DNA of 64,000 nt, taken from contig NZ_JACVEL010000004.1 of NCBI RefSeq assembly GCF_014518315.1, positions 124,001 to 188,000 on the forward strand, in the 5' to 3' direction. The notes under the pieces were generated by a model that was given only the letters and a program-made list of their open reading frames with translations, had not been told where the DNA came from and searched no databases. This DNA comes from Taishania pollutisoli (GTDB lineage: Bacteria > Bacteroidota > Bacteroidia > Flavobacteriales_D > Crocinitomicaceae). Below, one piece after another: positions 35,811 through 45,275 of the stretch; positions within the stretch are counted from its first letter, which is position 1; each line of letters opens with the position of its first letter. The position numbers and the translations under genes are program-made.

Positions 35811-38010
35811 CTTGCATCATCATATTATAATGCTCTATATGTCCCGTTTTATCAAAAACAGCTTTGAAAACTTCAAAATATTTCTCTGCAACAGTATCTT
35901 GATGTTCTATATATAGGTCATCTGGAATCACATGCGATCCATCATTTATCCATGAAATAAGAGATCTGCAAATTTCCTGCTCTTCAACGGTGTCAAATCT
36001 ACTTACCAAAGCATCATCTGTATACTCACCAAGTATTTTATAATAATGTTCTATTATACGTCTCATAGTATTTTGAACCGTAATACTGTCGTTTTGTTCC
36101 CGATTTCTTAATTCTTTCCATAACAATTCGTATGAATTTTTAATCGGGTTTTCCATTTCAAAAGATTGGACTGAGGTAATGTTCCGATTTCGTCTTAGAA
36201 TCCAAAAAAAAGTATCACCATTTATAGGTGTTCGTCCGTCAACAAAAGAGACCTCCTTGTGGAAATAAACATTATGAGTTAACAATATTAGTTGATGAAT
36301 ATTTCCCTCTCTTTTCTTGATATTCTTTATTACTTCTTTCAATAAGGAACTAACCACATAAAGAACCGTGCTATCCAAACTCGAAATTGGATCATCAATA
36401 ATCAATATACGATCTTCTGTAATTGAGGACTCATCAAAACTTCCTTTTGACAATTGAAGAAAATAGAGAAAAGTAATAAATGTCATTTCCCCTTCGCTCA
36501 GAGTGGATTCGGCAATTGTTCCGTCATCTCGTCTTATTTGATACTGATTAGGGTCGGTTTCAAGGGGTACAATTTCGAAATTTAGAAAACCATATGATTT
36601 AAGGATACGGTTGATTTCGTCTACAGAAGGTTGAACACTTGTTACATTCTTGTTTGCTTCACTAATAGCTTTATTTAACTCGATATATTTTTTCCTAAAT
36701 TCTTCTTGCTGTTCATTTAATTTCTTAATACCTTCCGTCAAACCATTACTTTTTTTCAAGAACGCTTCAATACTTGCTTTGTGATCTTCAACTAGGAATT
36801 TCCAAATTTCCTTTATCAAATTACTTCTTTGATTGGACAAATCATTCACAATTTTATTATGGGAGTCAATTTGTTTATTAGTGTTTAGAACTAGAGTTGA
36901 AAGAATTTCTGTTTGTTGTTCTATCGAAGTAATAATGATAACTCTACTAGGTTCCTTAATTTTACTTTGAAAGTGTGCAACGTTTTCTGACATTAAACTA
37001 ATTAAGGTTTTAGTACTAGCTGAAAACAAATCTATGTTTAGCTTTGAGTTACTAATAGCCTTTTGAGATGTTTCAATTTGTGTCAAAAGATTCAAGGCAA
37101 ACTCAGATAAATTGCTGTATTCATCAAATAAAGCTTTGACCGTGTTTGTATCTTCGATAAATGCTTTATCAAAATATTTTTCTAGCTGTTTCCTGAAGTC
37201 ATCTGATATAGTTTCCTGCTGACAAAATGGACAAGTATTTTTATTTGATTGAAGGTATGTTTGGCCTTCGTTAACCCAATCGTTCATATTTAAGCTTTGA
37301 ATAAGAGAAGCAATATCAACGTCTGTTTTTCCAAGTATTTTCTTTTTCCAGATTGAATCATTTTCTATCTGAATAATCCTATCCAAAACGGGAAGTTGAA
37401 TCAAGTCTATTAAAATTGGTGTTTGCCCAAATATTGTTTGTGCCTTACCTTTCAAATCTAAATATGAAATGGTTATGGTTGTATTCGTCTTATACTCTTC
37501 AATCAATTTTGCTTTAAAAGCATCCTTTCTCATATACCCCGAAAAGGCATCTTTAAAGTCGGTTTCATATTTTTTATAGACTTCCGACCAAATCTGTTCT
37601 TTAAACGAATCTACATATTGATTGTTAACCTGCTCTTGTTTTTCTTTCGCCTCTTTCTTAGCAATCCCATTCTTTTTTAGTTCATCAAGTTGTTCTTTCA
37701 TTTTCTCGATAGCTTCTTTCTCTTCTTTCGTGGCTTGCCCTAATGTGAAAACACCATCAATTTTTCCTTTTCCGAAGTTTCGCTCTCGAAAGTCTTTATT
37801 GTAAACTAATGCTTTTATTGATAATCCATTTTTCCAAGATAGTGAACTATCCTTAAAATCAGCATGTTCTGGATCATCAATTAGTTTAGTAATTGTTGTT
37901 TTTCCGCAGCCATTTGCGCCATAAATAAAGTTGATTTTTTTAAGGTCTTTTATTTCAACTCCTTTTGTATCATAAGTTGCTATATTCCGAATAGTGATTT
38001 TTTCTATCAT
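35782..38010 (-). CDS. AAA_13-family (PrrC/RloC-like) ABC-type ATPase
   Basis: 742 residues. Walker A 'GANGCGKTT' (31-39) is followed by 'ALVYNKDFRERNFG', a hallmark of the AAA_13 group. The middle is a long coiled coil with a 'CPFC' zinc-hook-like turn (about residue 256). The ABC signature is 'LSEGEMTF', Walker B 'ILIIDDPISSLDS', and the H-loop 'LLTHNVYF'. The C-terminal region 'RRIIEHYYKILGEY' ... 'SWINDGSH' matches the tail common to the group. PrrC and RloC in this group cut tRNA anticodons, but their catalytic triad cannot be confirmed here. It starts 3 bp after kwaB and is likely part of the same system. Confidence 0.82.
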   Translation of the reverse strand: MIEKITIRNIATYDTKGVEIKDLKKINFIYGANGCGKTTITKLIDDPEHADFKDSSLSWKNGLSIKALVYNKDFRERNFGKGKIDGVFTLGQATKEEKEAIEKMKEQLDELKKNGIAKKEAKEKQEQVNNQYVDSFKEQIWSEVYKKYETDFKDAFSGYMRKDAFKAKLIEEYKTNTTITISYLDLKGKAQTIFGQTPILIDLIQLPVLDRIIQIENDSIWKKKILGKTDVDIASLIQSLNMNDWVNEGQTYLQSNKNTCPFCQQETISDDFRKQLEKYFDKAFIEDTNTVKALFDEYSNLSEFALNLLTQIETSQKAISNSKLNIDLFSASTKTLISLMSENVAHFQSKIKEPSRVIIITSIEQQTEILSTLVLNTNKQIDSHNKIVNDLSNQRSNLIKEIWKFLVEDHKASIEAFLKKSNGLTEGIKKLNEQQEEFRKKYIELNKAISEANKNVTSVQPSVDEINRILKSYGFLNFEIVPLETDPNQYQIRRDDGTIAESTLSEGEMTFITFLYFLQLSKGSFDESSITEDRILIIDDPISSLDSTVLYVVSSLLKEVIKNIKKREGNIHQLILLTHNVYFHKEVSFVDGRTPINGDTFFWILRRNRNITSVQSFEMENPIKNSYELLWKELRNREQNDSITVQNTMRRIIEHYYKILGEYTDDALVSRFDTVEEQEICRSLISWINDGSHVIPDDLYIEHQDTVAEKYFEVFKAVFDKTGHIEHYNMMMQVETTISTVV

Positions 38011-38013
38011 AAT

Positions 38014-39051
38014 TTAATCAGCTTTAATTGTTAATTCTTTACCAGCAAAAGTTCCATAGGCCTTACCTGAGACTTCGCCTCGTTTGTAATAGTCGGACAA
38101 CACCTTCAATGCAAGATCTATATCACGATCATCTTCAATCAATAATTTTCCCTCATTAACCTTTAGATTAAATCCAAATTTTTTACTGACAGTTTTCATT
38201 TTACTTATTGCCTTTGCATCTAAGGATTTGTAATTACCTATTTTAGATAGCCTAACAAGTTTTTTATGGATTGCTGGATCTTTTTCAATTTTCTGTTTGA
38301 TAAAATCTAATCCTTCGATCATTTTCGTGTTTTCTAGCTCTGTAATTACTTCTGTGGCTTGCTCTTTATACTCTTCTTCCAATCCAACAATCTGTTCAAA
38401 TTGCCGTTTTTGAGCAATGTAAAAAGTTTCCTTATAGAATATGCAATCAACTTTCTTATCGAGATTAATTGTTTCTCCCTGCAATAGCTCCAGTTTTTGG
38501 CTCTTTGTATTAAAAACAGTTCGTATTGATTTCAAAACTTTGTTCTTCGACTTGGTGTCTTTTTCATCAATAGCTACCTTTCCGGATAGTATTTTTCGGA
38601 AAGAATAAACCCAATCATCTTCATTTACATCGTAAAAACCAACGCAGTAGGCCCATAATTCTTCCTGGTCAGAAATTATTTCAGCAAGGCTTTCTACTTT
38701 AGGAGGGCTTGATTTTAATTGATTATAAATTACATCTGAAAAAGACATAACTTTATTTTTCATTTGATAAGTGAACAGATGTTCAGTATCATCGGTAATC
38801 ACATCATATTCCTGAAGATCGGATTTCTTTTTTGCCAAATAGTCAAGTTGTGTCTTGGTAAGATCATGTAAATACTGTCTTATCTCATCGTTCACATCCA
38901 CCTGATAAACCTTGAAAAGAAATTTATCTAAAGCTTTTGATGTTTTCTTAATGTTTGGTTTTAATACCCTTGTAATAAAATACAAGTAGGTATTTTCTAC
39001 ATTGATTGATTCAATTTTTTCGTGAAGTTCTTCTAGTATCATATTCATCAT
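38014..39051 (-). CDS. kwaB: Kiwa protein KwaB (DUF4868-like)
   Basis: 345 residues without signal or membrane segments. The layout fits KwaB: an N-terminal helical part, 'WVYSFRKILSGKVAI' (a strand pair seen in DUF4868), 'TINLDKKVDCIFYKETFYIA' followed by 'FEQIVGLEEEYKEQA', and a C-terminal basic half. In Kiwa, KwaB works with membrane protein KwaA and acts on phage DNA. The ATG overlaps the kwaA stop by four bases (39048-39051). Assignment rests on these motifs plus the partner gene and was not confirmed by a profile search. Confidence 0.78.
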   Translation of the reverse strand: MMNMILEELHEKIESINVENTYLYFITRVLKPNIKKTSKALDKFLFKVYQVDVNDEIRQYLHDLTKTQLDYLAKKKSDLQEYDVITDDTEHLFTYQMKNKVMSFSDVIYNQLKSSPPKVESLAEIISDQEELWAYCVGFYDVNEDDWVYSFRKILSGKVAIDEKDTKSKNKVLKSIRTVFNTKSQKLELLQGETINLDKKVDCIFYKETFYIAQKRQFEQIVGLEEEYKEQATEVITELENTKMIEGLDFIKQKIEKDPAIHKKLVRLSKIGNYKSLDAKAISKMKTVSKKFGFNLKVNEGKLLIEDDRDIDLALKVLSDYYKRGEVSGKAYGTFAGKELTIKAD

Positions 39052-39662
39052 TTTAATTCTTTTGCAAAAAACAGCTTATGGCCGATTTCATAAATTTTAA
39101 TCTTCTCATCATCTTGAAGAGACTTGTTGCGGGAAATTATCATCCCATTTTTTTTATTATTATTTTCAGAGTATTCCACCTCGTATATTGCAAACCTTAC
39201 ACTCAACAAAGGATTGATCAGAATAAGTGATGAATGGATGTATATTCTATAAATGATTACCATTAGAAACAAAACGGATAAACATTCATACCATCCATCA
39301 AATCTTTGAAACAAAAAGGGAATTATATAGGTAGCTATGTAACCAATTGCTTCACTATTTTTATTTTTTACGTCTTTAATAGTAACTGGAACACCATTTT
39401 CAGAATTCTGTTCTATATTTTTTAATGTCAACCTATATCCAATAAATCCGACGATTGAGGTTGTTATTAAAATGACAGATAATCCGAACTTCAACACAAA
39501 TACTTTTACTCCATTCCAATTGATACCACCCCAGTTCAGATACTCATAATTATCAGATATTTGTTTTGATACAATGAGAACAAAAAGTGGTAAATACGAT
39601 GACACAAACATGGCAAATTGGGCCATTTTGTGAAGTGTGTTAATCTTTGGCTTGTTTCCCAT
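39048..39662 (-). CDS. kwaA: Kiwa membrane protein KwaA
   Basis: 204 residues with about four hydrophobic segments: 'FVSSYLPLFVLIV' (about 18-31), 'FGLSVILITTSIVGFIGY' (about 54-72), 'GYIATYIIPFLF' (about 107-118) and 'LSVLFLMVIIYRIYI' (about 128-142). These are followed by 'INPLLSVRFAIYEVEY' and a soluble tail with 'GMIISRNKSLQ', a pattern typical of KwaA. KwaA senses phage infection at the inner membrane and recruits KwaB. It lies 15 bp after sbcC and overlaps kwaB by ATGA. Confidence 0.78.
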   Translation of the reverse strand: MGNKPKINTLHKMAQFAMFVSSYLPLFVLIVSKQISDNYEYLNWGGINWNGVKVFVLKFGLSVILITTSIVGFIGYRLTLKNIEQNSENGVPVTIKDVKNKNSEAIGYIATYIIPFLFQRFDGWYECLSVLFLMVIIYRIYIHSSLILINPLLSVRFAIYEVEYSENNNKKNGMIISRNKSLQDDEKIKIYEIGHKLFFAKELK

Positions 39663-39677
39663 TGTCTCTTCTTGTTA

Positions 39678-42600
39678 TTACTCCCAACTTCCCATCACCC
39701 AACTTCCCGTCTCAGGATCATTAGCAATAGTTAGGTAAGTATCAATTTCTTGTTGTAATTCTTCTACGTGCGAGATCACACCCACAATTCGATTTTCCTG
39801 GCGTAACGCTTTTAGCGATTCAAAGACAATTCGCAAAGATTCTTTATCCTGCGAGCCGAATCCTTCATCAAGGAAGAAGAAATTCTGATTGGCGCGACTT
39901 TGCTGAGGGATGCTTTCAGCCAAGGCCAATGCAAGACACAGCGACGCTTGAAAAGTTTGACCTCCTGATAACGTTTTAATGCTACGAACACGACCTTCAT
40001 TCAAGAAGTCTCGTACTTGAAAGTTATTGTTCTCGGTTACTTCTAATCGCAATTGTTGACGAGTTAATTTATGGAAACGTTCATTAGCGGCTTCGCACAA
40101 TTGCTGCAAGTAAACAGATGAAATGTAGCTCACAAAGCCGCTTGAAGTAAACAGACGTTTAAGTATCTGAATATTGGCTTTACGCAATTCCAATTTTTTA
40201 AAATCTATTTGTAATTGTTTCTTTGCATTCCAATCTGCATTTAGGCGATTGAACTGAGTTTCAATTTCAATTCGAGAAGTGTTCAGTGTTTCTACCATTT
40301 CTTTTTTAGCGACCAAACTTTCTTTCAAGGTTTGATATGCTATTGGATCAAAGGTTTTACCTTCCAATTGCTGATTTAATGCCTTGACATCTTTTTCTGC
40401 GCTAAATAGCTGTTGATTGAATGTGGCTATTTTCTGTTTCTCGTCTACAGCATTCATGGAGGTTTGAAGAACCGTTTCTACTTCACTTTTATCTGAGAAT
40501 GCACTTTCCGTTAATCGTTGAGTAAATAGATTTTGAGTATTTTCCAACTCTTGGTCCAATTCCTTAATGGTGCTTTCCAATCCTTTCTTTTCAGTATCAG
40601 CCGCCGCAAGTGCTATTTGATTTTGTTGAATGTTCTTGGTGAGATCGTTGTATTCAGTTGTTGTATTAGCAATATGATTTACCAAGGCAACTACTTTCTC
40701 TCGTATTGTTTCTGTATCCATTACATATACGGAAGCATCCAATAGTTGAACCTGACTTTTGAGCGTAGTTACTTGCCCTGTCAAAATTTTAATTTGAGTT
40801 TCTATCGTATCTACTTGCTCTTTAGTGGCATCATATAATTTTTGTGCGTTAACTGACTTTTCTTCTAAAGAACTCAATGCTGCTTCTTGTTGTTGGAGTT
40901 CCTGTTGTTTACCTAAGGCTTCTAACCGAACGGTATCAAATTGTTCTTTATTGTTAGAAGAGAACTGTGACCAAGTGAAGTGTGATAAATGTTGTTGCTC
41001 TTCTCCCTCAAGTTCAATAATCCTTTCTATAATACGTTTCGTTTGATCTGTTTGAACAGTAATAGCCGAAATGGCAACATTCAACTTTTGAGTAGCAAGT
41101 GTAATCTGTCTGTTTTCGGTTTCGTGTTGAGAAATCTTAACTTCAAGTTCCGAAATATCAGAAGAGACTGCGTCAATATGTAACACATTCGGATGATCAT
41201 ACGAGCCGCATAATGGACACGGAGCACCGTCTGTAATTTGTTCTGTGTAAGCCGCCAACTGTGTCTGAACTTGCGCATGATTTAGTTGATCTTGTAACTC
41301 TTTCAACGTTTGAACATTGCTTTTCTCCTGGTTCTCCAGAGCAGTTAAAAACAAGGAAGGAGAATCAAATGAGGAAAAAGCAAAACGGGCGTTCAGCTCC
41401 AGTGGTACACACTCCACTAGCTTACTTTTCTTTTCATCGATCAATTCATTGGCATCCTTTAACTGTTGGCGTACCACTGAAAGTTGATTTCGGATACCTT
41501 CCATTTTCACAAACCAACTTTGTACATCCCCTAACTCACTAAAATTCGGTTGTTCCGATTTCAAGGTTGCAACGGTTGCTTTTTGGTTGTTATACAGTTG
41601 TTCACTTGTTTCTTTGTCTTGATTTAATGGAGTCAACTGATCCGAAAATGTTTTCTGATTTTGTCGCTCGGTTACGATTTTCTCTTCATATTCTTTAATC
41701 GATAGAACCGTTTCGTATTCGCTTTTCTCCTTATTCCGGTTTTCCAACTGATTGTAATCAACAGTAACGGTTTGCAGTTTTGGCTCATCGATGCTTAACT
41801 GACTTTGAATTCCTTGCAAACGTTCAGAAACTACTGTTAATTGACCCCGCTTCCTCGTTTGATTCTCAAAGACGGAAGTTTCCGTGTCCATTAAACCTTT
41901 AAAATGAAGCAAGCAATATTCATACTGTGCTACTTGCTTTTCTAGCTGATCAATTTCAGGTTTCCGATCCAAAAGTGTTTTCAGAATGGTTTGTTTTTCT
42001 GCTCGGTCGTCAAATTGTTTTTTCAATGATGCAGCTTCCGATTCTTCTACTTCGAGTTTGGTCAACTCATCTTTTGCTGTTTTATGTTGTCCGGTTAAAT
42101 CTTTTAATGTTTCCGATTTGGCTTTAACGGCTTCCTCAGTAACTTCTCCCAATTGATTCAAGCGACCGGATAGCTCTTGCATAACTGCATCGTTTTTTCG
42201 TTCGAGGGAGGCAGTTTGCTGATAAAACTCATACTTTTCCAATTGGAAGATTTCTTTGAGCATGTTGGTTCGAGCAGTGTCTCCTAATTGCAGAAATTCC
42301 TGGAACTTGCCTTGCGGAATGATGATTGTTCTTCGAAAGTTCTCATAAGACAACCCAATGATGGAATCAGCAGTAGGTTCGATAGGTTCCCACGAACCAT
42401 TATTTAGTTTATATGCCGAGCGAGTAAAAGCCGGAACATTATCGAAATTATTACTGTTCCTTCTACCTTTTACGGTGAAGCGATAAACTTGTTCATCGTA
42501 ATTCAAAAAGGTGAAATCGATCAGAAGTTCATTGGATTTCAGGTTGAGCATGTTGTAGTTTCGATTGTCACCCGATTTATTCAATCGTTCCGTATCTCCA

Positions 42601-42758
42601 TACAATGCAAACGAAATGGCTTCTAAGATCGATGACTTTCCAGAACCAACCGTACCGAATATGCCAAACAATTGTGCATCGGTCAGCTTCTTAAAGTCAA
42701 TGACCTGTTCGTTTTGATAGGAATAAAGCCCTTTTATAGTAAGCGATATTGGAATCAT
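39678..42758 (-). CDS. sbcC: Exonuclease subunit SbcC
   Basis: 1026 residues, the SMC-like ATPase of the SbcCD (Rad50-Mre11) complex that opens and trims hairpin or protein-blocked DNA ends. Walker A is 'GTVGSGKSS' (35-43), the long coiled coil is broken by a zinc hook 'GAPCPLCGSYDHPN' near the middle, and the C-terminal lobe has the ABC signature 'LSGGQTFQASLCLALAL' and Walker B 'FFFLDEGFGSQD'. The start overlaps the sbcD stop by four bases. It could be a housekeeping gene carried along, but the lack of any gap to kwaA ties it to the defence operon. Confidence 0.93.
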   Translation of the reverse strand: MIPISLTIKGLYSYQNEQVIDFKKLTDAQLFGIFGTVGSGKSSILEAISFALYGDTERLNKSGDNRNYNMLNLKSNELLIDFTFLNYDEQVYRFTVKGRRNSNNFDNVPAFTRSAYKLNNGSWEPIEPTADSIIGLSYENFRRTIIIPQGKFQEFLQLGDTARTNMLKEIFQLEKYEFYQQTASLERKNDAVMQELSGRLNQLGEVTEEAVKAKSETLKDLTGQHKTAKDELTKLEVEESEAASLKKQFDDRAEKQTILKTLLDRKPEIDQLEKQVAQYEYCLLHFKGLMDTETSVFENQTRKRGQLTVVSERLQGIQSQLSIDEPKLQTVTVDYNQLENRNKEKSEYETVLSIKEYEEKIVTERQNQKTFSDQLTPLNQDKETSEQLYNNQKATVATLKSEQPNFSELGDVQSWFVKMEGIRNQLSVVRQQLKDANELIDEKKSKLVECVPLELNARFAFSSFDSPSLFLTALENQEKSNVQTLKELQDQLNHAQVQTQLAAYTEQITDGAPCPLCGSYDHPNVLHIDAVSSDISELEVKISQHETENRQITLATQKLNVAISAITVQTDQTKRIIERIIELEGEEQQHLSHFTWSQFSSNNKEQFDTVRLEALGKQQELQQQEAALSSLEEKSVNAQKLYDATKEQVDTIETQIKILTGQVTTLKSQVQLLDASVYVMDTETIREKVVALVNHIANTTTEYNDLTKNIQQNQIALAAADTEKKGLESTIKELDQELENTQNLFTQRLTESAFSDKSEVETVLQTSMNAVDEKQKIATFNQQLFSAEKDVKALNQQLEGKTFDPIAYQTLKESLVAKKEMVETLNTSRIEIETQFNRLNADWNAKKQLQIDFKKLELRKANIQILKRLFTSSGFVSYISSVYLQQLCEAANERFHKLTRQQLRLEVTENNNFQVRDFLNEGRVRSIKTLSGGQTFQASLCLALALAESIPQQSRANQNFFFLDEGFGSQDKESLRIVFESLKALRQENRIVGVISHVEELQQEIDTYLTIANDPETGSWVMGSWE

Positions 42759-43981
42759 AGGTTCTCGGCTTTAATTTCCTGAAATAATGTCAGTAATTCG
42801 TCATTTATCGGTTGACCAGTTTTAGAATGGAAATAATCCTTGAATAAGTCATCCATTTCTTGATTCAAATTGATCGTTTTTCTTTCTGTTGGTTCGGTAC
42901 CCGTATTCCGTATTTCAGGAATAATAGCTACAATACCATCGTGTGCTGTCAGAATGGCTTTTCTTTCCGTTGCTGTCAAGTAACTTTCTGTAACAAGAGT
43001 TAGTTCAACTAATGTGTCCGGATTTTGAGTAAGCCACTGTAAGGCCTCTTCCGCTCCCTCTGCTCTGTGGCGAATTAAACGTTTTCCTGACGTTAAAGAA
43101 ATCTGCTCATACTGAATTGGCTTTCCCGGTTCTGCGTGAAGAATGTTTACAAACTTTTGCTGCTCCGCTTCGCTAAAACTGTAAGAAAGTGGACTGCCTG
43201 AATAGACTACCGGGCATGGGATTGAATCCATTTGAAAAGGACGATGTAAATGTCCCAATGCAACATACTTAATTTGTCCAGGGACGTTTGATGTGAAAAT
43301 TGCTTGGGCTCCACCAACATGATTGATCGGTTTTTCTTCTTCTGGTTCGTCCGGAATTGGTCCACCATTTTTTACCATGAATAAATGTGTAATCAACATA
43401 TTTACTCCATTCTCATCACAATGACTATCCGCAATACTTTTCCAGTGTTCTTGTAAGATTTGTCGCAATTCATTCTCTGAATCTTCCATTCCGAGGAAGG
43501 TCTTCATTCGATACTCATTCGCATAAGGAGTCAGAATTAACCGAAGCGGAACATCCGCATTGGGAAGTTTTACTTCAATAAATCCAGGAGCAGACTTTGT
43601 GACTTCTAGACCTGATTCCAATTGAAACAAAGGAACTGTCGTTGTAGGAAAGCCAGAGAAAACAATTCCACATTCTCGTGCTAAAGGATCAGGAGCCTCG
43701 ATCCGTTCAGGAGAGTCATGGTTTCCGGCAATGGCAACGACTAAACGTTTCCCATTATTGGTTAACCGTTTGAGTGTTTTGTAAAACAAGTCAACTGCTT
43801 CCGTGGCAGGATTAAACGTGTCGAAGAGATCACCTGCAATAATCACAGCATCTACCTGCTGCTCATCCGCAATATTGCAAATTTCAGCTAATACAGCTAT
43901 TTGTTCTTCCATACGAGAAAATTGTTCTAGGCGTTTGCCAAGATGCCAATCGGCAGTGTGTAGAATTTTTATACTATTCAT
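42755..43981 (-). CDS. sbcD: Exonuclease subunit SbcD
   Basis: 408 residues, the Mre11-type nuclease of SbcCD. Metallophosphoesterase motifs are clear: 'HTADWHLGK' (about 8-16), 'IIAGDLFD' (about 46-53), 'VAIAGNHDSPER' (about 88-99), 'ITHLF' and 'ALGHLHRPFQ'. The C-terminal cap fits the usual size. It opens the seven-gene operon, so the promoter of the whole unit should lie in the 506-bp gap above 43981. No clear TAnnTTTG box could be chosen there. Confidence 0.94.
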   Translation of the reverse strand: MNSIKILHTADWHLGKRLEQFSRMEEQIAVLAEICNIADEQQVDAVIIAGDLFDTFNPATEAVDLFYKTLKRLTNNGKRLVVAIAGNHDSPERIEAPDPLARECGIVFSGFPTTTVPLFQLESGLEVTKSAPGFIEVKLPNADVPLRLILTPYANEYRMKTFLGMEDSENELRQILQEHWKSIADSHCDENGVNMLITHLFMVKNGGPIPDEPEEEKPINHVGGAQAIFTSNVPGQIKYVALGHLHRPFQMDSIPCPVVYSGSPLSYSFSEAEQQKFVNILHAEPGKPIQYEQISLTSGKRLIRHRAEGAEEALQWLTQNPDTLVELTLVTESYLTATERKAILTAHDGIVAIIPEIRNTGTEPTERKTINLNQEMDDLFKDYFHSKTGQPINDELLTLFQEIKAENL

Positions 43982-44487
43982 AATTCAGTAGAACTTGTTG
44001 AAAGACGATTTATAAATATTTGATTATTTACGATTCCATTCAAAATTCTTAAATAGTCCAATTTTTTAATGTATAGTTTTATGACCATGTCATATCAATT
44101 TTGGTGATTCAATTATTTTGGTGATTTAATTGTTTTTGATAGTGATTAAAGCGCCGAAATAACGCAACTATTAATGAATTTATCAAGCGTATAAATACTT
44201 GTTTTTAAAAGACAAGTATAATAATAAACAATGAGTTAATTTTCTTGTATACTTCTTCATTTTGTAATCCTTATTAATCCTTCATTTTTAAACTTAGTAA
44301 CACTGTCTCCTGGACTAATAAAATCAATTACCCGAACATCCGTCAAAGTATCATTTTGATTAATAATTGAATATATGCTGAAATAAGTGCAAGTTCCATT
44401 GACATTTCTCCAAAAAACGAGACCATTTAAAACTAGAGACTTTCGGGTATCAAAAACGTAAATACTTTTACTTGCATTATGTAAAAG
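43982..44487. other. Gap between the sbcD operon and the IMPase unit; contains a start-less frame
   Basis: 506 bp, AT-rich. In the IMPase reading frame, after its stop, the reverse strand stays open for about 70 codons (44257-44487): 'NASKSIYVFDTRKSLVLNG' then 'LVFWRNVNGTCTYFSIYSI' and ends 'GLIRITK'. It has no start codon and no family match. It may be a gene fragment left by recombination. The remainder should contain the sbcD promoter. Confidence 0.4.
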
Positions 44488-45273
44488 TCAAATATTAGTG
44501 GAGTTAATTAATTCTAGTAGCTCTTTATGAATTAAATTATTTGTTGCTATTATATTGCTCTTGTCCTTAAAATTTAATCTTAAATTTTTCCAATCTGAAA
44601 TATTTCCGCCCGCTTCACTAATTAATAGGCTTCCAGCGGCAAAGTCCCAAATTTCTAAATCTAATTCAAAAAAACCATCTATTCTGCCACATGCTACATA
44701 GGCTAGATCTAGAGCGGCGGAGCCTGTTCTTCTTAAATCTTGTGATTTAAAAATGGCTTTTTTCAGTAAATCTACGATTGGTAATATTTTTGTCTTGTCA
44801 TAAGGGAAACCAAACCCTAAAATACTCTTTTGTAAAATATCATTTTTTGAAACATTTATTCTTTTATCATTTAAAAAAGCTCCTTTTCCTTTTTGTGCTC
44901 TGAATAAATCTTTTGTTATTGGATTATAGGTTATTCCAATAATTGGTTCATAATTATTTATTAACGTTATGGATGTACAATAATGAGGGTAGTTATGAAT
45001 CAAATTGGTTGTTCCGTCTATTGGGTCAATTATCCAGTAATGACCATCGTCAATATCGGGATTGGCATCATATTCTTCAGAAACAATATTAGCTAAAGGA
45101 AAAATATTTTTCAATGATTTGGCTAAATATTCTTGAATTTCAAGATCTAAATAACTTAAAAAATTATCTTTTCCTTTTTCTTCAAAGATGTTTTTATTAT
45201 TACGACGTTCTACAAACTCACCACTTTGTTGAATAATATCAATTGCCTTTTTATTTAAATCATTATAATCCAT
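44488..45273 (-). CDS. Inositol-monophosphatase-family phosphatase
   Basis: 261 residues. The metal-binding motifs are visible: Glu67 in 'VSEEYD', 'DPIDGTTN' (83-90, two Asp), and 'LEIWDFAAGSLLISEAGG' near residue 205. The family includes IMPase, fructose-bisphosphatase-like and 3'-phosphoadenosine phosphatases; the exact substrate cannot be read here. It follows the membrane-anchored phosphoribosyltransferase by 2 bp, so the pair probably handles one phosphorylated sugar or nucleotide, perhaps a signal. It is AT-rich, like the rest of the island. Confidence 0.85.
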   Translation of the reverse strand: MDYNDLNKKAIDIIQQSGEFVERRNNKNIFEEKGKDNFLSYLDLEIQEYLAKSLKNIFPLANIVSEEYDANPDIDDGHYWIIDPIDGTTNLIHNYPHYCTSITLINNYEPIIGITYNPITKDLFRAQKGKGAFLNDKRINVSKNDILQKSILGFGFPYDKTKILPIVDLLKKAIFKSQDLRRTGSAALDLAYVACGRIDGFFELDLEIWDFAAGSLLISEAGGNISDWKNLRLNFKDKSNIIATNNLIHKELLELINSTNI

Positions 45274-45275
45274 AG

